Numbered from the stretch's first letter, positions 33,109-42,104 are shown. The stretch: DNA of 64,000 nucleotides from Candidatus Accumulibacter similis (GCA_013347225.1 CP054595.1:4274415-4338414), one strand, 5' to 3'. Numbers and translations: made by a program. Notes: generated from the sequence alone by a model not told the origin.

Positions 33109-34494
33109 GAGAACCTGGTTGAGCAGCCGGTCGGCGCGGGTACGCGCCAGGCGCCTGAGTATTCGCTGCACCGGCTCGGGGTAGCTGGCTACCGACTCGA
33201 GCGAGCGATGGTGGTCGAGGCGGCGGCAATGCTGCAGGATGCGATCGACTTCGGCCCGGTGCTGGCTGGCCAACCGACCCTGCGGGTCGTGGATCAGCAA
33301 GCCGTTTTCAAGGTCCAGGCGCCAAGCACGAGGGTTGAGGTTGCTGCCGGTCAGCAGTGCGTAGTCGTCGTCGACCAGCAGCCCCTTGAGGTGATAGCTG
33401 TGGTTTTCGTGCCGCCAGAGGTAGAGGTCGAGCAGACCACGATCGACCGCGTCCTGATGCTGCTTGCAGAAGCGACGCAGGTTGGCTTCGTAGAGATAGG
33501 GCAGCGCACCAATCGTCGTGAAAGCTTCGTCGACAGGGATGTAGAAATCGTTGGCCGTCTTGTCGCCGACGATGATCGTTACCCGGCAGCCCTGCCTGAT
33601 CCGCGCTTCGATCGCCCGCCGCAGCGGCCCCGGCAGATTGAAGTAGGGAGTGAACAGGAGCAGGTGCCGCCGCGCGCGCTGAACGAGTTGCAGGATGGCG
33701 CGATTGAGTTCGTTGTCCCGGCCGCCGAAGCCGAGCAGCGGCGTGATGCTCAAATCGCCCACGCCCGCCGTCGCCGGGGCGCCGTAGCGAGCCGTCGCCA
33801 GTTGGCGGCGAAAGCGGCCGATGGCAGGACGCAGCGCGGCAGTCTTCTGCCGCGACTCGCAATCCAGCGCCGACACCGCGGCGCTGTTGCCGAGCACGCG
33901 CGTCATCAGGGCGGCCATGCTGTCGGCCAGCGCGCGGCTGCTGATCAGATGGTAACGATCGAGCCGATAGCGATCGCCACGATGCAGGTAGACGTCATTG
34001 AGGCTGGCACCGCTGTAGAGAACGCAGTCGTCGATGACGAAGCCCTTGAGGTGCATGACGCCCATCCACTCGCGCGTCTGCACCGGCACACCGCGGATCG
34101 GCACCCCCGGCCCATGCCGACGCGCCATCTCGGTGTACAGGGCGGCATTGCCGGTACAGGCCGCCTTGCCGATCAGGCCGCGCTGCGCCCGGTGCCAATC
34201 GACGAAGACGGCGATCTGCAACCCGGGATGCCGAGCCTTGGCGGCATGCAGAGCCTCGAGCACCTCACGCCCGGCAGCATCGTCCTGCAAGTAGAGGGCG
34301 GCGAGGACGATCCGCCTGCGCGCCTGGGCAATCTGCTCGAGCAGCGTGCTGCGGAACTCCGCCGGACCGGCAAGGATGCGCACGTCTTCCGCTGTCAGCG
34401 CGATACCTGGCAGGCCGCCGATCCCCAGAATCCGGCGGCGGCCACGCAGGCGCTGCATGGCGGAGGTCAGGGTGGCGCGGACGGCAAGCTGCAT
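33106..34494 (-). CDS. pssA: CDP-diacylglycerol-serine O-phosphatidyltransferase (PssA, PLD type)
   Basis: This 462-residue enzyme condenses CDP-diacylglycerol with serine to phosphatidylserine, the precursor of phosphatidylethanolamine. It is the PLD-superfamily type as in E. coli (451 residues): VDWHRAQRGLIGKAA near residue 108, MHLKGFVIDDCVLYSGAS near 145-165 (first HKD), LFTPYFNLPGPL near 285, VGDKTANDFYIP near 320 and YHLKGLLVDDDYALLTGSN (second HKD, near 370) correspond almost word for word to the E. coli protein. It is a peripheral membrane enzyme. The ATG at 34494 is used. Confidence 0.96.
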   Translation of the reverse strand: MQLAVRATLTSAMQRLRGRRRILGIGGLPGIALTAEDVRILAGPAEFRSTLLEQIAQARRRIVLAALYLQDDAAGREVLEALHAAKARHPGLQIAVFVDWHRAQRGLIGKAACTGNAALYTEMARRHGPGVPIRGVPVQTREWMGVMHLKGFVIDDCVLYSGASLNDVYLHRGDRYRLDRYHLISSRALADSMAALMTRVLGNSAAVSALDCESRQKTAALRPAIGRFRRQLATARYGAPATAGVGDLSITPLLGFGGRDNELNRAILQLVQRARRHLLLFTPYFNLPGPLRRAIEARIRQGCRVTIIVGDKTANDFYIPVDEAFTTIGALPYLYEANLRRFCKQHQDAVDRGLLDLYLWRHENHSYHLKGLLVDDDYALLTGSNLNPRAWRLDLENGLLIHDPQGRLASQHRAEVDRILQHCRRLDHHRSLESVASYPEPVQRILRRLARTRADRLLNQVL

Positions 34495-34681
34495 GGCTGC
34501 GGTTCAGCTGTGGTGAAGGGATCGGCCATGCGGCGAGTCTGCGGTGTTGCTCGCCCGCGCCCTGCGTCCGCGACTGCTCGCGACGATCCCGGCACGGGCT
34601 GGCGGATCAGCGAGAGCTGTGGTGGCCGCGGCGTCGGCAACCCGCTGCCGGCGCAGCAGTCGGCCTGCGCCCATGCCGCCA

Positions 34682-34870
34682 CTAGCGCTGCCCCCGGCCG
34701 CGGTCGCCCGTACCCGGAGCGAGAAACATGCCGATACCCAGCAGGATCAACAGCAATGGCCACCAGGTACTCAGCAGGCGCGCGAAATCGACCTGCAACA
34801 GGCCCAGGTTGATGGCCAGGGCCAGCACACCGATCAGGATCAATGCGATTGCGCCAAGGTTGCCTCTCAT
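34682..34870 (-). CDS. small LiaI/LiaF-like (DUF5668) membrane protein
   Basis: A 62-residue protein with two membrane helices separated by a short loop (about residues 4-24 and 32-52, with WWPLLLILLGIGM), like the transmembrane region of LiaI/LiaF-like and DUF5668 proteins. Starting at the ATG at 34870 gives the family's usual MRGNLGAI beginning and a GGAGA ribosome site just upstream; longer starts add unrelated residues. It lies between prpD and pssA. Function unknown. Confidence 0.78.
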   Translation of the reverse strand: MRGNLGAIALILIGVLALAINLGLLQVDFARLLSTWWPLLLILLGIGMFLAPGTGDRGRGQR

Positions 34871-34954
34871 TCTCCATTCTCCGCTGATGGCCATCCCGAC
34901 GCCGCCGGGATGGCGGCAGGGCGACCCGCCCGCCGACGACACGCGCGCCGCCGG

Positions 34955-36397
34955 TCAGGGTACATACTGATCGAGGTAGGTGTGCACCGCCATCTCCCCA
35001 AGCAGGCGGACATCCCGTGACGATGCGTGGATCCGCTCCTGCTGCGCGGGCGGAAAGCGGCGGGCGAGATTGGTCCTGAACTTGTCGACCAGTACCGGAA
35101 TGCCTTCGGCGCGCCGCCGGCAGTGACCCAGCGGATACTCGATCGTCACTTCCGGCGTCCGGCTGCCGTCGGTGAAGAAGATCTGCAGCGCATTGGCGAT
35201 CGAACGTTTGCCCGGGTCGAGATAGTCTGCCGAAAACCTCGGCTCCTCGCTCACCACCATCCTGGACCGCAACAGGTCGATGCGTGCATCCGCCGCCGCC
35301 TCATCCTCGTAATCGGCGGCCGTCAGGCGGCCCCGCAGCAGCGCGACGGCGACCATGTACTGCAGGCAGTGGTCGCGGTCTGCTGGATTGTGCAGTGGGC
35401 CCCGCTTGTCGATGATGCGCAGCGCCGACTCGTGCGTGCGGATGAACACGCGCTCGATCGCCTCCCACCGCCCGGCGACCTGCGGCTGCAGCTCGAGAGC
35501 GCACTCGACCGCTGTCTGTGCGTGAAACTCGGCCGGAAAGCTGATCTTGAAAAGTATGTTCTCGATGACGTAACTGCCGTAGGCGCGTGGCAGGCGAAAC
35601 GCCTGACCGCGAAAGAGCACGTCATAGAAACCCCAGTTCGGCGCCGTCAGCACCGTCGGGTAGCCCATCTCGGCCTGGCGTGACAGCAGGGCGAACTGCA
35701 CGCCGCGCGCCGTCGCGTCACCGGCCGCCCAGGACTTGCGCGAGCCGGTGTTCGGCGCGTGGCGGTAGGTGCGCAGTGGCTGACCATCGACGAATGCCTG
35801 CGAGAGCGCATTGATGATCTGTTCGCGATCGCCACCGAGCAGCCAGGTACAGACGGCCGCAGTGGCGACCTTGACCAGCAGCACGTGATCGAGGCCGACG
35901 CGATTGAAGCTGTTCTCGAGCGCCAGGATGCCCTGGATCTCGTAGGCCTTGACCATCGCCTCGAGCACCCGCTGCATGCGCAGCGGCTGCTCGCCCTGCG
36001 CGACGCGCGTCCGCGACAGCCAGTCGGCCGTGGCGAGAATGCCGCCGAGGTTGTCGGATGGGTGGCCCCATTCAGCGGCCAGCCAGGTGTCGTTGAAGTC
36101 GAGCCAGCGGATCATGGTGCCGATGTTGAAGGCCGCCCGCACCGGATCGAGCCGGTGCTCGGTACCGGGAACGCAGGCACCGTGCGGCACCCCGGTGCCG
36201 GCAACGATGGGTCCGAGCAAGCTGCTGCAGGCCGCGTAGTCGAGCGCTTCGAGCGCGCAGCCGAGCGCATCGATCAGGCAGTAGCGCGCCGTCTCGAGCG
36301 CTGCACGCGAGTCGATCCGGTAATCGAGGACGTAGTCGGCGATGTCGACCAGGACGCGGTCGGGATCGGGGCGGCTGGCGGGAATTCGCGTGCTCAT
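34955..36397 (-). CDS. prpD: 2-methylcitrate dehydratase PrpD
   Basis: It dehydrates 2-methylcitrate in the methylcitrate cycle of propionate breakdown. The 480-residue MmgE/PrpD protein matches E. coli PrpD (483). Conserved blocks include FNDTWLAAEWGHPSDN near residue 100, GDATARGV near 220, APNWGFYDV near 245 and FPAEFHAQTAVE near 290. PrpD does not need an iron-sulfur cluster, unlike AcnD. The gene follows prpC by 33 bp. No prpB, prpF or acnD lies in the window, so the last steps must be encoded elsewhere. Confidence 0.96.
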   Translation of the reverse strand: MSTRIPASRPDPDRVLVDIADYVLDYRIDSRAALETARYCLIDALGCALEALDYAACSSLLGPIVAGTGVPHGACVPGTEHRLDPVRAAFNIGTMIRWLDFNDTWLAAEWGHPSDNLGGILATADWLSRTRVAQGEQPLRMQRVLEAMVKAYEIQGILALENSFNRVGLDHVLLVKVATAAVCTWLLGGDREQIINALSQAFVDGQPLRTYRHAPNTGSRKSWAAGDATARGVQFALLSRQAEMGYPTVLTAPNWGFYDVLFRGQAFRLPRAYGSYVIENILFKISFPAEFHAQTAVECALELQPQVAGRWEAIERVFIRTHESALRIIDKRGPLHNPADRDHCLQYMVAVALLRGRLTAADYEDEAAADARIDLLRSRMVVSEEPRFSADYLDPGKRSIANALQIFFTDGSRTPEVTIEYPLGHCRRRAEGIPVLVDKFRTNLARRFPPAQQERIHASSRDVRLLGEMAVHTYLDQYVP

Positions 36398-36430
36398 CGC
36401 TTTGCTTCGTTGGCTCAGGGTTGCTCGGGC

Positions 36431-37588
36431 TCAGCAACGCCGGGCAAGGGGGACGTATTCCTGCACCTCCGGCCCGATGTAGTTGGCCGACGGCCGGATG
36501 AGCTTGCCGTCGATCCGCTGCTCGATGACGTGCGCCGCCCAGCCGCTGGTGCGGGCGATCACGAAGAGCGGCGTGAACATCGGCGTCGGCACGGCGAGCA
36601 TGTGGTAGGCGACTGCCGAAAACCAGTCGACGTTCGGAAAGATCCGCTTCTGCTCCCACATCACGGACTCGATGCGGCTGGCGATGTCGAACAGGACGAG
36701 GTTGTCCCCATCGATGCACAGCTGCTGCGCAACCGAACGGATCACCTTGCTGCGTGGGTCGGCAATGGTGTAGAGCGGATGACCGAAGCCGGTGATGATC
36801 TCCCGGTTCTCGAGACGGCGGCGGATATCGTGTTCGGCCTGTGCCGCATCGTCGTAGCGACTCTGGATCTCGAAGGCCACCTCGTTGGCGCCACCGTGCC
36901 GGCGGCCGCTGAGCGCGCCGATGGCGCCGCTGATCGCCGCATACAGATCGGCGCCGGTGCCGGTGATGGTGCGGGCGGTGAAGGCCGAGGCGTTGAACTC
37001 GTGCTCGGCGTACAGCACCAGCGACTTGTCGAGGCTGCGTGCATGCAACGGTGGCGGCGCCTTGCCGCGCAGGAGGTGGAGGAAATGGGCGGCGATCGAG
37101 TCGTCGTCGGTCTCGGTGTCGATACGCCGGCCGTTGTGCGACCAGTGATACCAGTAGAGCAGCATCGAGGCGAAGCCGGCGATCAGTCGGTTGGCAATCT
37201 CGCGCGCCGCCCCGGGATTGTGGTCCTGCGCTTCGGGCAGGATGGTTCCCAGCGCCGAACAGCCGCTGCGCAGGACATCCATCGGATGCGCCGAGGCGGG
37301 CAGATTCTCGAGCATCGGCCGCAGCATCACCGGCAGACCGCGCAGGGTCTTCAGTTTCTTGCGGTACTGACTGAGCTGCGTCGGACTGGGCAGGCGCCCG
37401 TAAAGCAGAAGGTAGGCGACCTCCTCGAAACCCGCATCCTCGGCGAGCGCGATGACGTCGTAGCCACGGTAGTGCAGGTCGTTGCCGCGGCGTCCGACCG
37501 AGCAGATGGCGGTATTGCCGGCGACCACGCCCGACAGGGCGACCGACTTCTTGGTCCTGGGGATATCGGCCTGCAACGCGTCGTTCAT
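36431..37588 (-). CDS. prpC: 2-methylcitrate synthase PrpC
   Basis: A 385-residue citrate synthase homologue that condenses propionyl-CoA with oxaloacetate. Catalytic positions of the fold are visible: HGGANE near residue 225, TGFGHPLY near 265 and NVDWFSA near 320. The N-terminus KKSVALSGVVAGNTAICSVG (in pieces, residues 13-32) is typical for PrpC rather than GltA. It is followed by prpD. An upstream promoter is not clear in the 167-bp gap 37589-37755. Confidence 0.95.
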   Translation of the reverse strand: MNDALQADIPRTKKSVALSGVVAGNTAICSVGRRGNDLHYRGYDVIALAEDAGFEEVAYLLLYGRLPSPTQLSQYRKKLKTLRGLPVMLRPMLENLPASAHPMDVLRSGCSALGTILPEAQDHNPGAAREIANRLIAGFASMLLYWYHWSHNGRRIDTETDDDSIAAHFLHLLRGKAPPPLHARSLDKSLVLYAEHEFNASAFTARTITGTGADLYAAISGAIGALSGRRHGGANEVAFEIQSRYDDAAQAEHDIRRRLENREIITGFGHPLYTIADPRSKVIRSVAQQLCIDGDNLVLFDIASRIESVMWEQKRIFPNVDWFSAVAYHMLAVPTPMFTPLFVIARTSGWAAHVIEQRIDGKLIRPSANYIGPEVQEYVPLARRC

Positions 37589-37755
37589 TGTCTTCCCCCT
37601 CCCCTTCGCGCAGTCGCCGCGCCAACACGCGCCGACCGTGCGCGCGAGTATTCCTGACTTTGCCGGGCCAGGTCAACTGCAGCGCTGCCCGCGCGCGCAG
37701 CGCCGATCTGCCGGCGCCCGCGTCGGGCGCGGACCTCCCGCTGCCGCAGCGCGCC

Positions 37756-38250
37756 TCAGCGCGCTGCACCACGCAGTCCGGGACCGTCCTCAGCCTGCAG
37801 ATGCGCCGGCGGCTGGAAAGCGAGCATGCAGGCGCTCTCGTGGCCGATCAGGAACTTCGGCAACGGCGTCACTTCGACATCGACGACACCGGCGTCGATC
37901 ATGCCGAGAGCGACCGCCGCCTCGCGCGACAGGTCGATGACCCGCTTGCGGTGTCCCATGCGGTCGTTGATGCGGACAACGACGCAACGCGCGGAAGGAA
38001 CCCGCCGCACTGCCACCACGGTTCCGAGGGGAAAGCGGTTGCTGGCCGCCGAGATGACTTGGTGCTGATAGGCCTCGCCCGATGCCGTCCGGCGGCCATG
38101 GAAGGCGGTCGAGTAGAAGCTGGCCCGGCCGGCAACGACCGGTCGCGACTCGACGAAACGGCCGTGCGCCCCGAGCGAAGGGAAGTCCTCCGCCCGCGCG
38201 ACCACCGAAAGCAGCAGGGCCAGGACGGCGAACGGCAGCCTCACGGCCAC
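37756..38250 (-). CDS. short RlpA-like double-psi beta-barrel protein
   Basis: A 164-residue exported protein. The signal peptide (VRLPFAVLALLLSVVARA, about residues 3-20) is followed by a RlpA-type double-psi barrel (about 40-130): ASFYSTAFHGRRTASGE, NRFPLGTVVAV, VRINDRMGH and RVIDLSREAA. It lacks the SPOR domain and lipobox of the RlpA at 43221. RlpA relatives cleave denuded glycans at the septum, but the required residues are not certain here. The start is GTG at 38250, with another GTG at 38244 that has a better placed AGG. Confidence 0.82.
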   Translation of the reverse strand: MAVRLPFAVLALLLSVVARAEDFPSLGAHGRFVESRPVVAGRASFYSTAFHGRRTASGEAYQHQVISAASNRFPLGTVVAVRRVPSARCVVVRINDRMGHRKRVIDLSREAAVALGMIDAGVVDVEVTPLPKFLIGHESACMLAFQPPAHLQAEDGPGLRGAAR

Positions 38251-38283
38251 CTGCCCCGGGTCACTCCCATCGCCAGACCTGCT

Positions 38284-38314
38284 CTCTTGCGGTGCACGGG
38301 AAAAGCCGCAAGAG
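38284..38314. repeat. inverted repeat between divergent rlpA-like and VTT genes
   Basis: CTCTTGCGG and CCGCAAGAG form a perfect 9-bp inverted repeat with a 13-base centre. A TACAAT box (38328-38333) follows directly. The position in a divergent gap suggests an operator or leader hairpin rather than a terminator, but this is inference. Confidence 0.5.
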
Positions 38315-38327
38315 GCCGCGTTCGGCC

Positions 38328-38333
38328 TACAAT
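38328..38333 (+). promoter_or_regulatory. candidate -10 box upstream of the VTT gene
   Basis: TACAAT, five of six consensus bases, lies 151 bp before the start of the VTT protein. No good -35 is visible; the inverted repeat at 38284-38314 occupies that place. The long leader contains a 27-codon open frame (38341-38424) with no sign of being a protein gene. Confidence 0.35.
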
Positions 38334-38478
38334 TCCCGTCATGGCTGAACAGGTGTGCATGATTGACAAGAATGGGTTCTCAGGACAGTTCGCGCGCCGT
38401 CAGGCGCCATGCAGGCAAGCATAGCCTGCCAGCGGCCGCCGGCACAAGGCGCCGGCAGCGGCAGCGGGCGCGCTGCGC

Positions 38479-38997
38479 GTGAAGACGCACGTCCTGCCGG
38501 ACTGGTTGCGCCGGTTGCTGATGTGCAGCGTCGGCCATCGATACTATACGGCGGTGGTGACGGCGATCGCCTTCGGCGCGACGGTGACCTTCGCCTTTCC
38601 CTTCGTCGCCGTGCTGATCCCGGCCGTCCTGCTGTCACCCCGGCGCTGGCGGACTCTCGGCTTCAGCTGCGGTGTCGCCAGTGGCTGCGGTGCGGCGGTG
38701 CTGGTCGAAATCTTCGGCTTTCTCGGCTCGGAACTCATCCTCTCGCGTTACCCGGAACTGGTACAGAGCGCCGCTTGGCAGACGGCCAGCGAATGGCTGC
38801 AGCGCTGGGGACTGCTGGCGCTGATGGTCATTGCCGCTGGGCCGCTGCCGCAGACGCCGGCGCTGCTTTTCTGCGCCCTCGCCGAGTTGTCGACGCCCGG
38901 CATCCTGCTCGCCGTCGCCATCGGCAAGACGGCCAAGTACCTGTTCCTGGCCTGGGGGACCGCCCTCTACCCGGCACGCTTCGTGCGCTACAACTGA
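38479..38997 (+). CDS. VTT/DedA-like membrane protein (YqaA type)
   Basis: A 172-residue integral membrane protein with four to five hydrophobic segments. The pattern VIAAGPLPQTPALLFCALAEL (residues about 116-135, in pieces) and the final AIGKTAKYLFLAWG resemble the short YqaA/VTT-domain relatives of DedA proteins. DedA proteins are linked to lipid carrier flipping and membrane homeostasis; the role of these short members is unknown. The start is a GTG at 38479; an ATG at 38521 is possible but would shorten the first segment. Confidence 0.75.
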   Translation: MKTHVLPDWLRRLLMCSVGHRYYTAVVTAIAFGATVTFAFPFVAVLIPAVLLSPRRWRTLGFSCGVASGCGAAVLVEIFGFLGSELILSRYPELVQSAAWQTASEWLQRWGLLALMVIAAGPLPQTPALLFCALAELSTPGILLAVAIGKTAKYLFLAWGTALYPARFVRYN

Positions 38998-39022
38998 CAT
39001 CGCATGACCCGCCAGGCGGCCG

Positions 39023-40003
39023 TCAGGCGACCCCGGCGCTGTGTGCCTGCACGTCCGCCCAGTAACTGGAGCGCACCATCGGCCCGCAGGCAGCGCCGCT
39101 GAAGCCCATCGCCAGTGCCGCCTGCTCGTAACTCCGGAACACCTCGGGGTGAACATAGCGCTGCACCGGCAGGTGGTGCAGCGATGGCGCCAGGTACTGA
39201 CCGATGGTCAGCATCTCGACATCGTGAGCGCGCAGGTCGCGCAGCACCTCGATGATCTCGTCGTCGGTCTCGCCGAGGCCGACCATCAGCCCCGACTTCG
39301 TCGGCACCTGCGGATGGCGCGCCTTGAAGGCCTTCAGGAAGGCCAGCGAGTGTGCATAATCGGCGCCCGGCCTGGCCTGCCGATAGAGCCGCGGCACGGT
39401 TTCCAGGTTGTGGTTGAGAACGTCGGGCAGTGACTGGCCAAGGACATCGAGGGCAATCTCCATGCGTCCGCGGAAATCGGGCACCAGCGTTTCGATGATG
39501 GTTCCCGGAGAGCGCTGGCGCACGGCGGCGATCACCTCGGCGAAGTGCTGTGCTCCCCCGTCACGCAGGTCGTCGCGGTCAACGCTGGTAATCACCACGT
39601 AGCGCAGTTGCAGCCGCGCGACGCTGTCGGCGAGGCTGTCCGGCTCGTCGGCAGCGGGTGGCAGCGGCTTGCCGTGACCGACGTCGCAGAATGGGCAGCG
39701 GCGCGTGCAGATGTCGCCGAGGATCATGAAGGTCGCGGTGCCGCGACCAAAACACTCGCCGATGTTCGGGCAGGCGGCTTCCTCGCAGACCGTGTGCAAC
39801 TTCTGCTCGCGCAGCAGCTTCTTGATCTCGCCGAAGCGGCCACTCTCGTTGCCGGCCTTGACGCGAATCCATTCCGGCTTGCGCTGTGATGCCTGCGGGA
39901 TGATCTTGATCGGAATGCGCGCCGTCTTCAGTTCGCCCTTTTCCTTGACACCGGCGACCCTCGTCGAGCCACCGCCTGGCTGGCCATCGTTGCGGATGTT
40001 CAT
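39023..40003 (-). CDS. lipA: lipoyl synthase
   Basis: A 326-residue radical SAM enzyme that inserts two sulfur atoms into protein-bound octanoate. Both clusters are evident: CEEAACPNIGEC (CX4CX5C auxiliary cluster) near residue 73 and CTRRCPFC (CX3CX2C) near 99, and the RSSY motif with the serine ligand lies near the C-terminus. Its ATG overlaps the lipB stop (ATGA), so lipB-lipA are coupled. It converges with the VTT gene. Confidence 0.97.
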   Translation of the reverse strand: MNIRNDGQPGGGSTRVAGVKEKGELKTARIPIKIIPQASQRKPEWIRVKAGNESGRFGEIKKLLREQKLHTVCEEAACPNIGECFGRGTATFMILGDICTRRCPFCDVGHGKPLPPAADEPDSLADSVARLQLRYVVITSVDRDDLRDGGAQHFAEVIAAVRQRSPGTIIETLVPDFRGRMEIALDVLGQSLPDVLNHNLETVPRLYRQARPGADYAHSLAFLKAFKARHPQVPTKSGLMVGLGETDDEIIEVLRDLRAHDVEMLTIGQYLAPSLHHLPVQRYVHPEVFRSYEQAALAMGFSGAACGPMVRSSYWADVQAHSAGVA

Positions 40004-40656
40004 TGCTTGCGCTCCAGTTGTCTCGCGAGGTGGCCGGCAAGTGCCGTTGCCGCTTGCGCCGGCGTCAGCGCGACGCCGAGATCGCTGGTCTGCGTCACTG
40101 GCAGGCCAGCGAAGCCGCAGGGGTTGATCGCCGCAAAGGGCGACAGATCCATGTCGACATTGAGGCTGACGCCATGGTAGCAGCAGTTCCGGCGCACGCG
40201 CAGACCGAGTGCGGCGACCTTGGCCGCAGCGACATAGACGCCAGGCGCGCCCGGGTGACGCGCAGCGGCGACGCCATGTTCCGCCAGCAGGTCGATCACC
40301 GCCTGTTCGATCATCGTCACCAGTTCACGTACCTTCAGCCGGCGCCTGGCGAGATCGATGAGCAGGTAGATCACCACCTGACCGGGGCCGTGATAGGTGA
40401 TCTGCCCACCGCGATCGGTCTGCAGCAGCGGGATGCCGAGGTCGGTCAGAAGGTGCTCCGGCTTGCCTGCCTGACCGAGCGTGAACACCGGCGGGTGCTC
40501 GCAACACCAGAGTTCGTCGCTGGTGGCCGCATCGCGCACGGCGGTGAACGCCGCCATCGCCTGCCAGGTCTCCTCGTAGCCGCAGCGCCCGACTTCACGA
40601 AGCCACAGCGGCAACTGCCCGGCCTGCACCAGTTGCCGCTGGCCACCGTCGCTCAC
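40000..40656 (-). CDS. lipB: octanoyl-[acyl-carrier-protein]:protein octanoyltransferase
   Basis: It moves octanoate from ACP to lipoyl domains, the step before LipA. From the GTG at 40656 it has 218 residues, near the family norm; longer frames run into ybeD. The GTG overlaps the upstream stop (GTGA). The active-site residues are in GVYVAAAKVAALGLRVRR (Lys) and INPCGFAGLPVTQ (Cys). RGGQITYHGPGQ near residue 80 is the family signature. Confidence 0.95.
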   Translation of the reverse strand: MSDGGQRQLVQAGQLPLWLREVGRCGYEETWQAMAAFTAVRDAATSDELWCCEHPPVFTLGQAGKPEHLLTDLGIPLLQTDRGGQITYHGPGQVVIYLLIDLARRRLKVRELVTMIEQAVIDLLAEHGVAAARHPGAPGVYVAAAKVAALGLRVRRNCCYHGVSLNVDMDLSPFAAINPCGFAGLPVTQTSDLGVALTPAQAATALAGHLARQLERKQ

Positions 40657-40922
40657 AGCAACAATCTGACCAGCGGATGCGCGCCCAGTTCCCGGTACAG
40701 CAGGTCGAGCTGTTCGCGACTGGTCGCGTTGATCGTGCAAGTCAGGCCGAGGTACCTGCCGGCGCTCGAGGCGCGCATCTCCATCGTCGCCGCGTCGAAA
40801 TCCGGTGCATGCCGCAGCACCACCTCGAGCACCGCCTGGGCGAAACCGTCCTCGGCCCGGCCCATGACCTTGAGCGGAAAGGCACAGGGAAACTCGAGCA
40901 GGCTCTGGCGTTCATCAACCAT
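40653..40922 (-). CDS. YbeD/DUF493 family protein
   Basis: An 89-residue ACT-like protein of the YbeD (DUF493/UPF0250) family. LEFPCAFPLKVMG near residue 8 is the hallmark. Its function is unknown, but it lies beside lipB in many proteobacteria, as here, overlapping by four bases. The ATG at 40922 is used; a GTG at 40955 in the same frame would add eleven residues. Confidence 0.88.
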   Translation of the reverse strand: MVDERQSLLEFPCAFPLKVMGRAEDGFAQAVLEVVLRHAPDFDAATMEMRASSAGRYLGLTCTINATSREQLDLLYRELGAHPLVRLLL

Positions 40923-40970
40923 CGGCGCCGACGTTCCACCTGCAGCACGAGACACGGCGATCGACGCCCA

Positions 40971-42104
40971 TCAGTTGAACCAGAGGCGGACCGTGTCGAT
41001 CATGCGCCCGATGATGCCGGCCGCCGGGACCGCCGCGAGCGCCAGCACGGGGTACTCGCCGTAGGGCTTGTCGTCGAGGCTCACCTTGAGCGTGCCGAGT
41101 ACCTGTCCGGCCGCGATCGGTGCGACCAACCTCTGTGGCGAGACGAGTTCGCTGCGAATCCTTGGACCGAAGCCCTTCGGGACGGTCAGCACCAGGTCGG
41201 TGGTGAAGCCGACCCTGACCGAGGGCTGCTCGCCCTTCCAGACCTTCAACGTCGCCACCGCCTCGTTCCTGGCATAAAGCTGCACCGCATCGTAGAACTG
41301 GAAGCCGTAGTTGAGCAGCTTCAGCGACTCCTGCATGCGCTTGCTGTCGGATGCCGCGCCGAGCACCACCGACAGCAGCCGCCGCGGACCACGCTTGGCC
41401 GATGACACCAGGCAGTAGCCAGCCGCCTCGGTATGGCCAGTCTTCAGGCCGTCGACGGTCGGATCGATATGCAGCAGCCGGTTGCGATTCGGCTGCGTGA
41501 TGTTGTTGTAGCGGAACTCCTTCAGCGAATAGTACTTCGCGTAATCCTCTGGAAAGTCGCGAATCAGCGCCGCCGCCAGGAGCGCCAGATCGCGCGCCGT
41601 CGTGTAGTGTTGCGGATCGGGCAGGCCGCTGGCGTTGCGGAAACTCGAGTCCTTCATGCCGAGCCGTTGCGCCTCGCGATTCATCATCTGCGCGAAGTTC
41701 TCCTCGTCACCGGCAATCGCCTCCGCCAGTGCCACGCAGGCGTCGTTGCCCGACTGGACGATCATGCCCTTGAGCAGATCGTCGACCTTTACCTGCGTGC
41801 CCACCTGGATGAACATCTTCGAGCCACCGGTCTTCCACGCCTTCTGCGATACCGGCACGGTCTGATCGACCTTCAGCGTCCCTTGCCTGATGGCGGCGAA
41901 GCTGAGGTAGGCGGTCATCAGCTTGGTCAGCGAAGCAGGCTCCAGGCGCTGTTCGGGCGCCTGCGCGGCGAGGGTCTGACCGGATGCGACATCGACCAGC
42001 AGCCATGATTTCGCTGCCAGCGACGGCGGCGTCGGCAGTTCCTGGGCGACGGCCGGCAGCGACAGACAGAGGATCAGCAGAAGGAGCGAGCGGAGCTTGG
42101 ACAT
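40971..42104 (-). CDS. dacA: D-alanyl-D-alanine carboxypeptidase (PBP5/6 type)
   Basis: A 377-residue penicillin-binding protein that trims the last D-Ala of peptidoglycan stem peptides. It has a cleavable signal peptide (residues 1-20), the active-site SxxK in PASLTK (Ser58/Lys61), the SGN motif near residue 120, KTGH near 226, and a C-terminal PBP5-like domain ending in an amphipathic anchor (IIGRMIDTVRLWF). The ATG at 42104 is preferred as it begins the signal peptide. It is first in dacA-ybeD-lipB-lipA; a D-amino acid aminotransferase often found between dacA and ybeD is absent. Confidence 0.96.
   Translation of the reverse strand: MSKLRSLLLLILCLSLPAVAQELPTPPSLAAKSWLLVDVASGQTLAAQAPEQRLEPASLTKLMTAYLSFAAIRQGTLKVDQTVPVSQKAWKTGGSKMFIQVGTQVKVDDLLKGMIVQSGNDACVALAEAIAGDEENFAQMMNREAQRLGMKDSSFRNASGLPDPQHYTTARDLALLAAALIRDFPEDYAKYYSLKEFRYNNITQPNRNRLLHIDPTVDGLKTGHTEAAGYCLVSSAKRGPRRLLSVVLGAASDSKRMQESLKLLNYGFQFYDAVQLYARNEAVATLKVWKGEQPSVRVGFTTDLVLTVPKGFGPRIRSELVSPQRLVAPIAAGQVLGTLKVSLDDKPYGEYPVLALAAVPAAGIIGRMIDTVRLWFN

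Noticed and set aside
38341..38424. 27-codon open frame upstream of the VTT gene
   Set aside because: No ribosome site, no family, and no sign of selection; it may be part of a leader.
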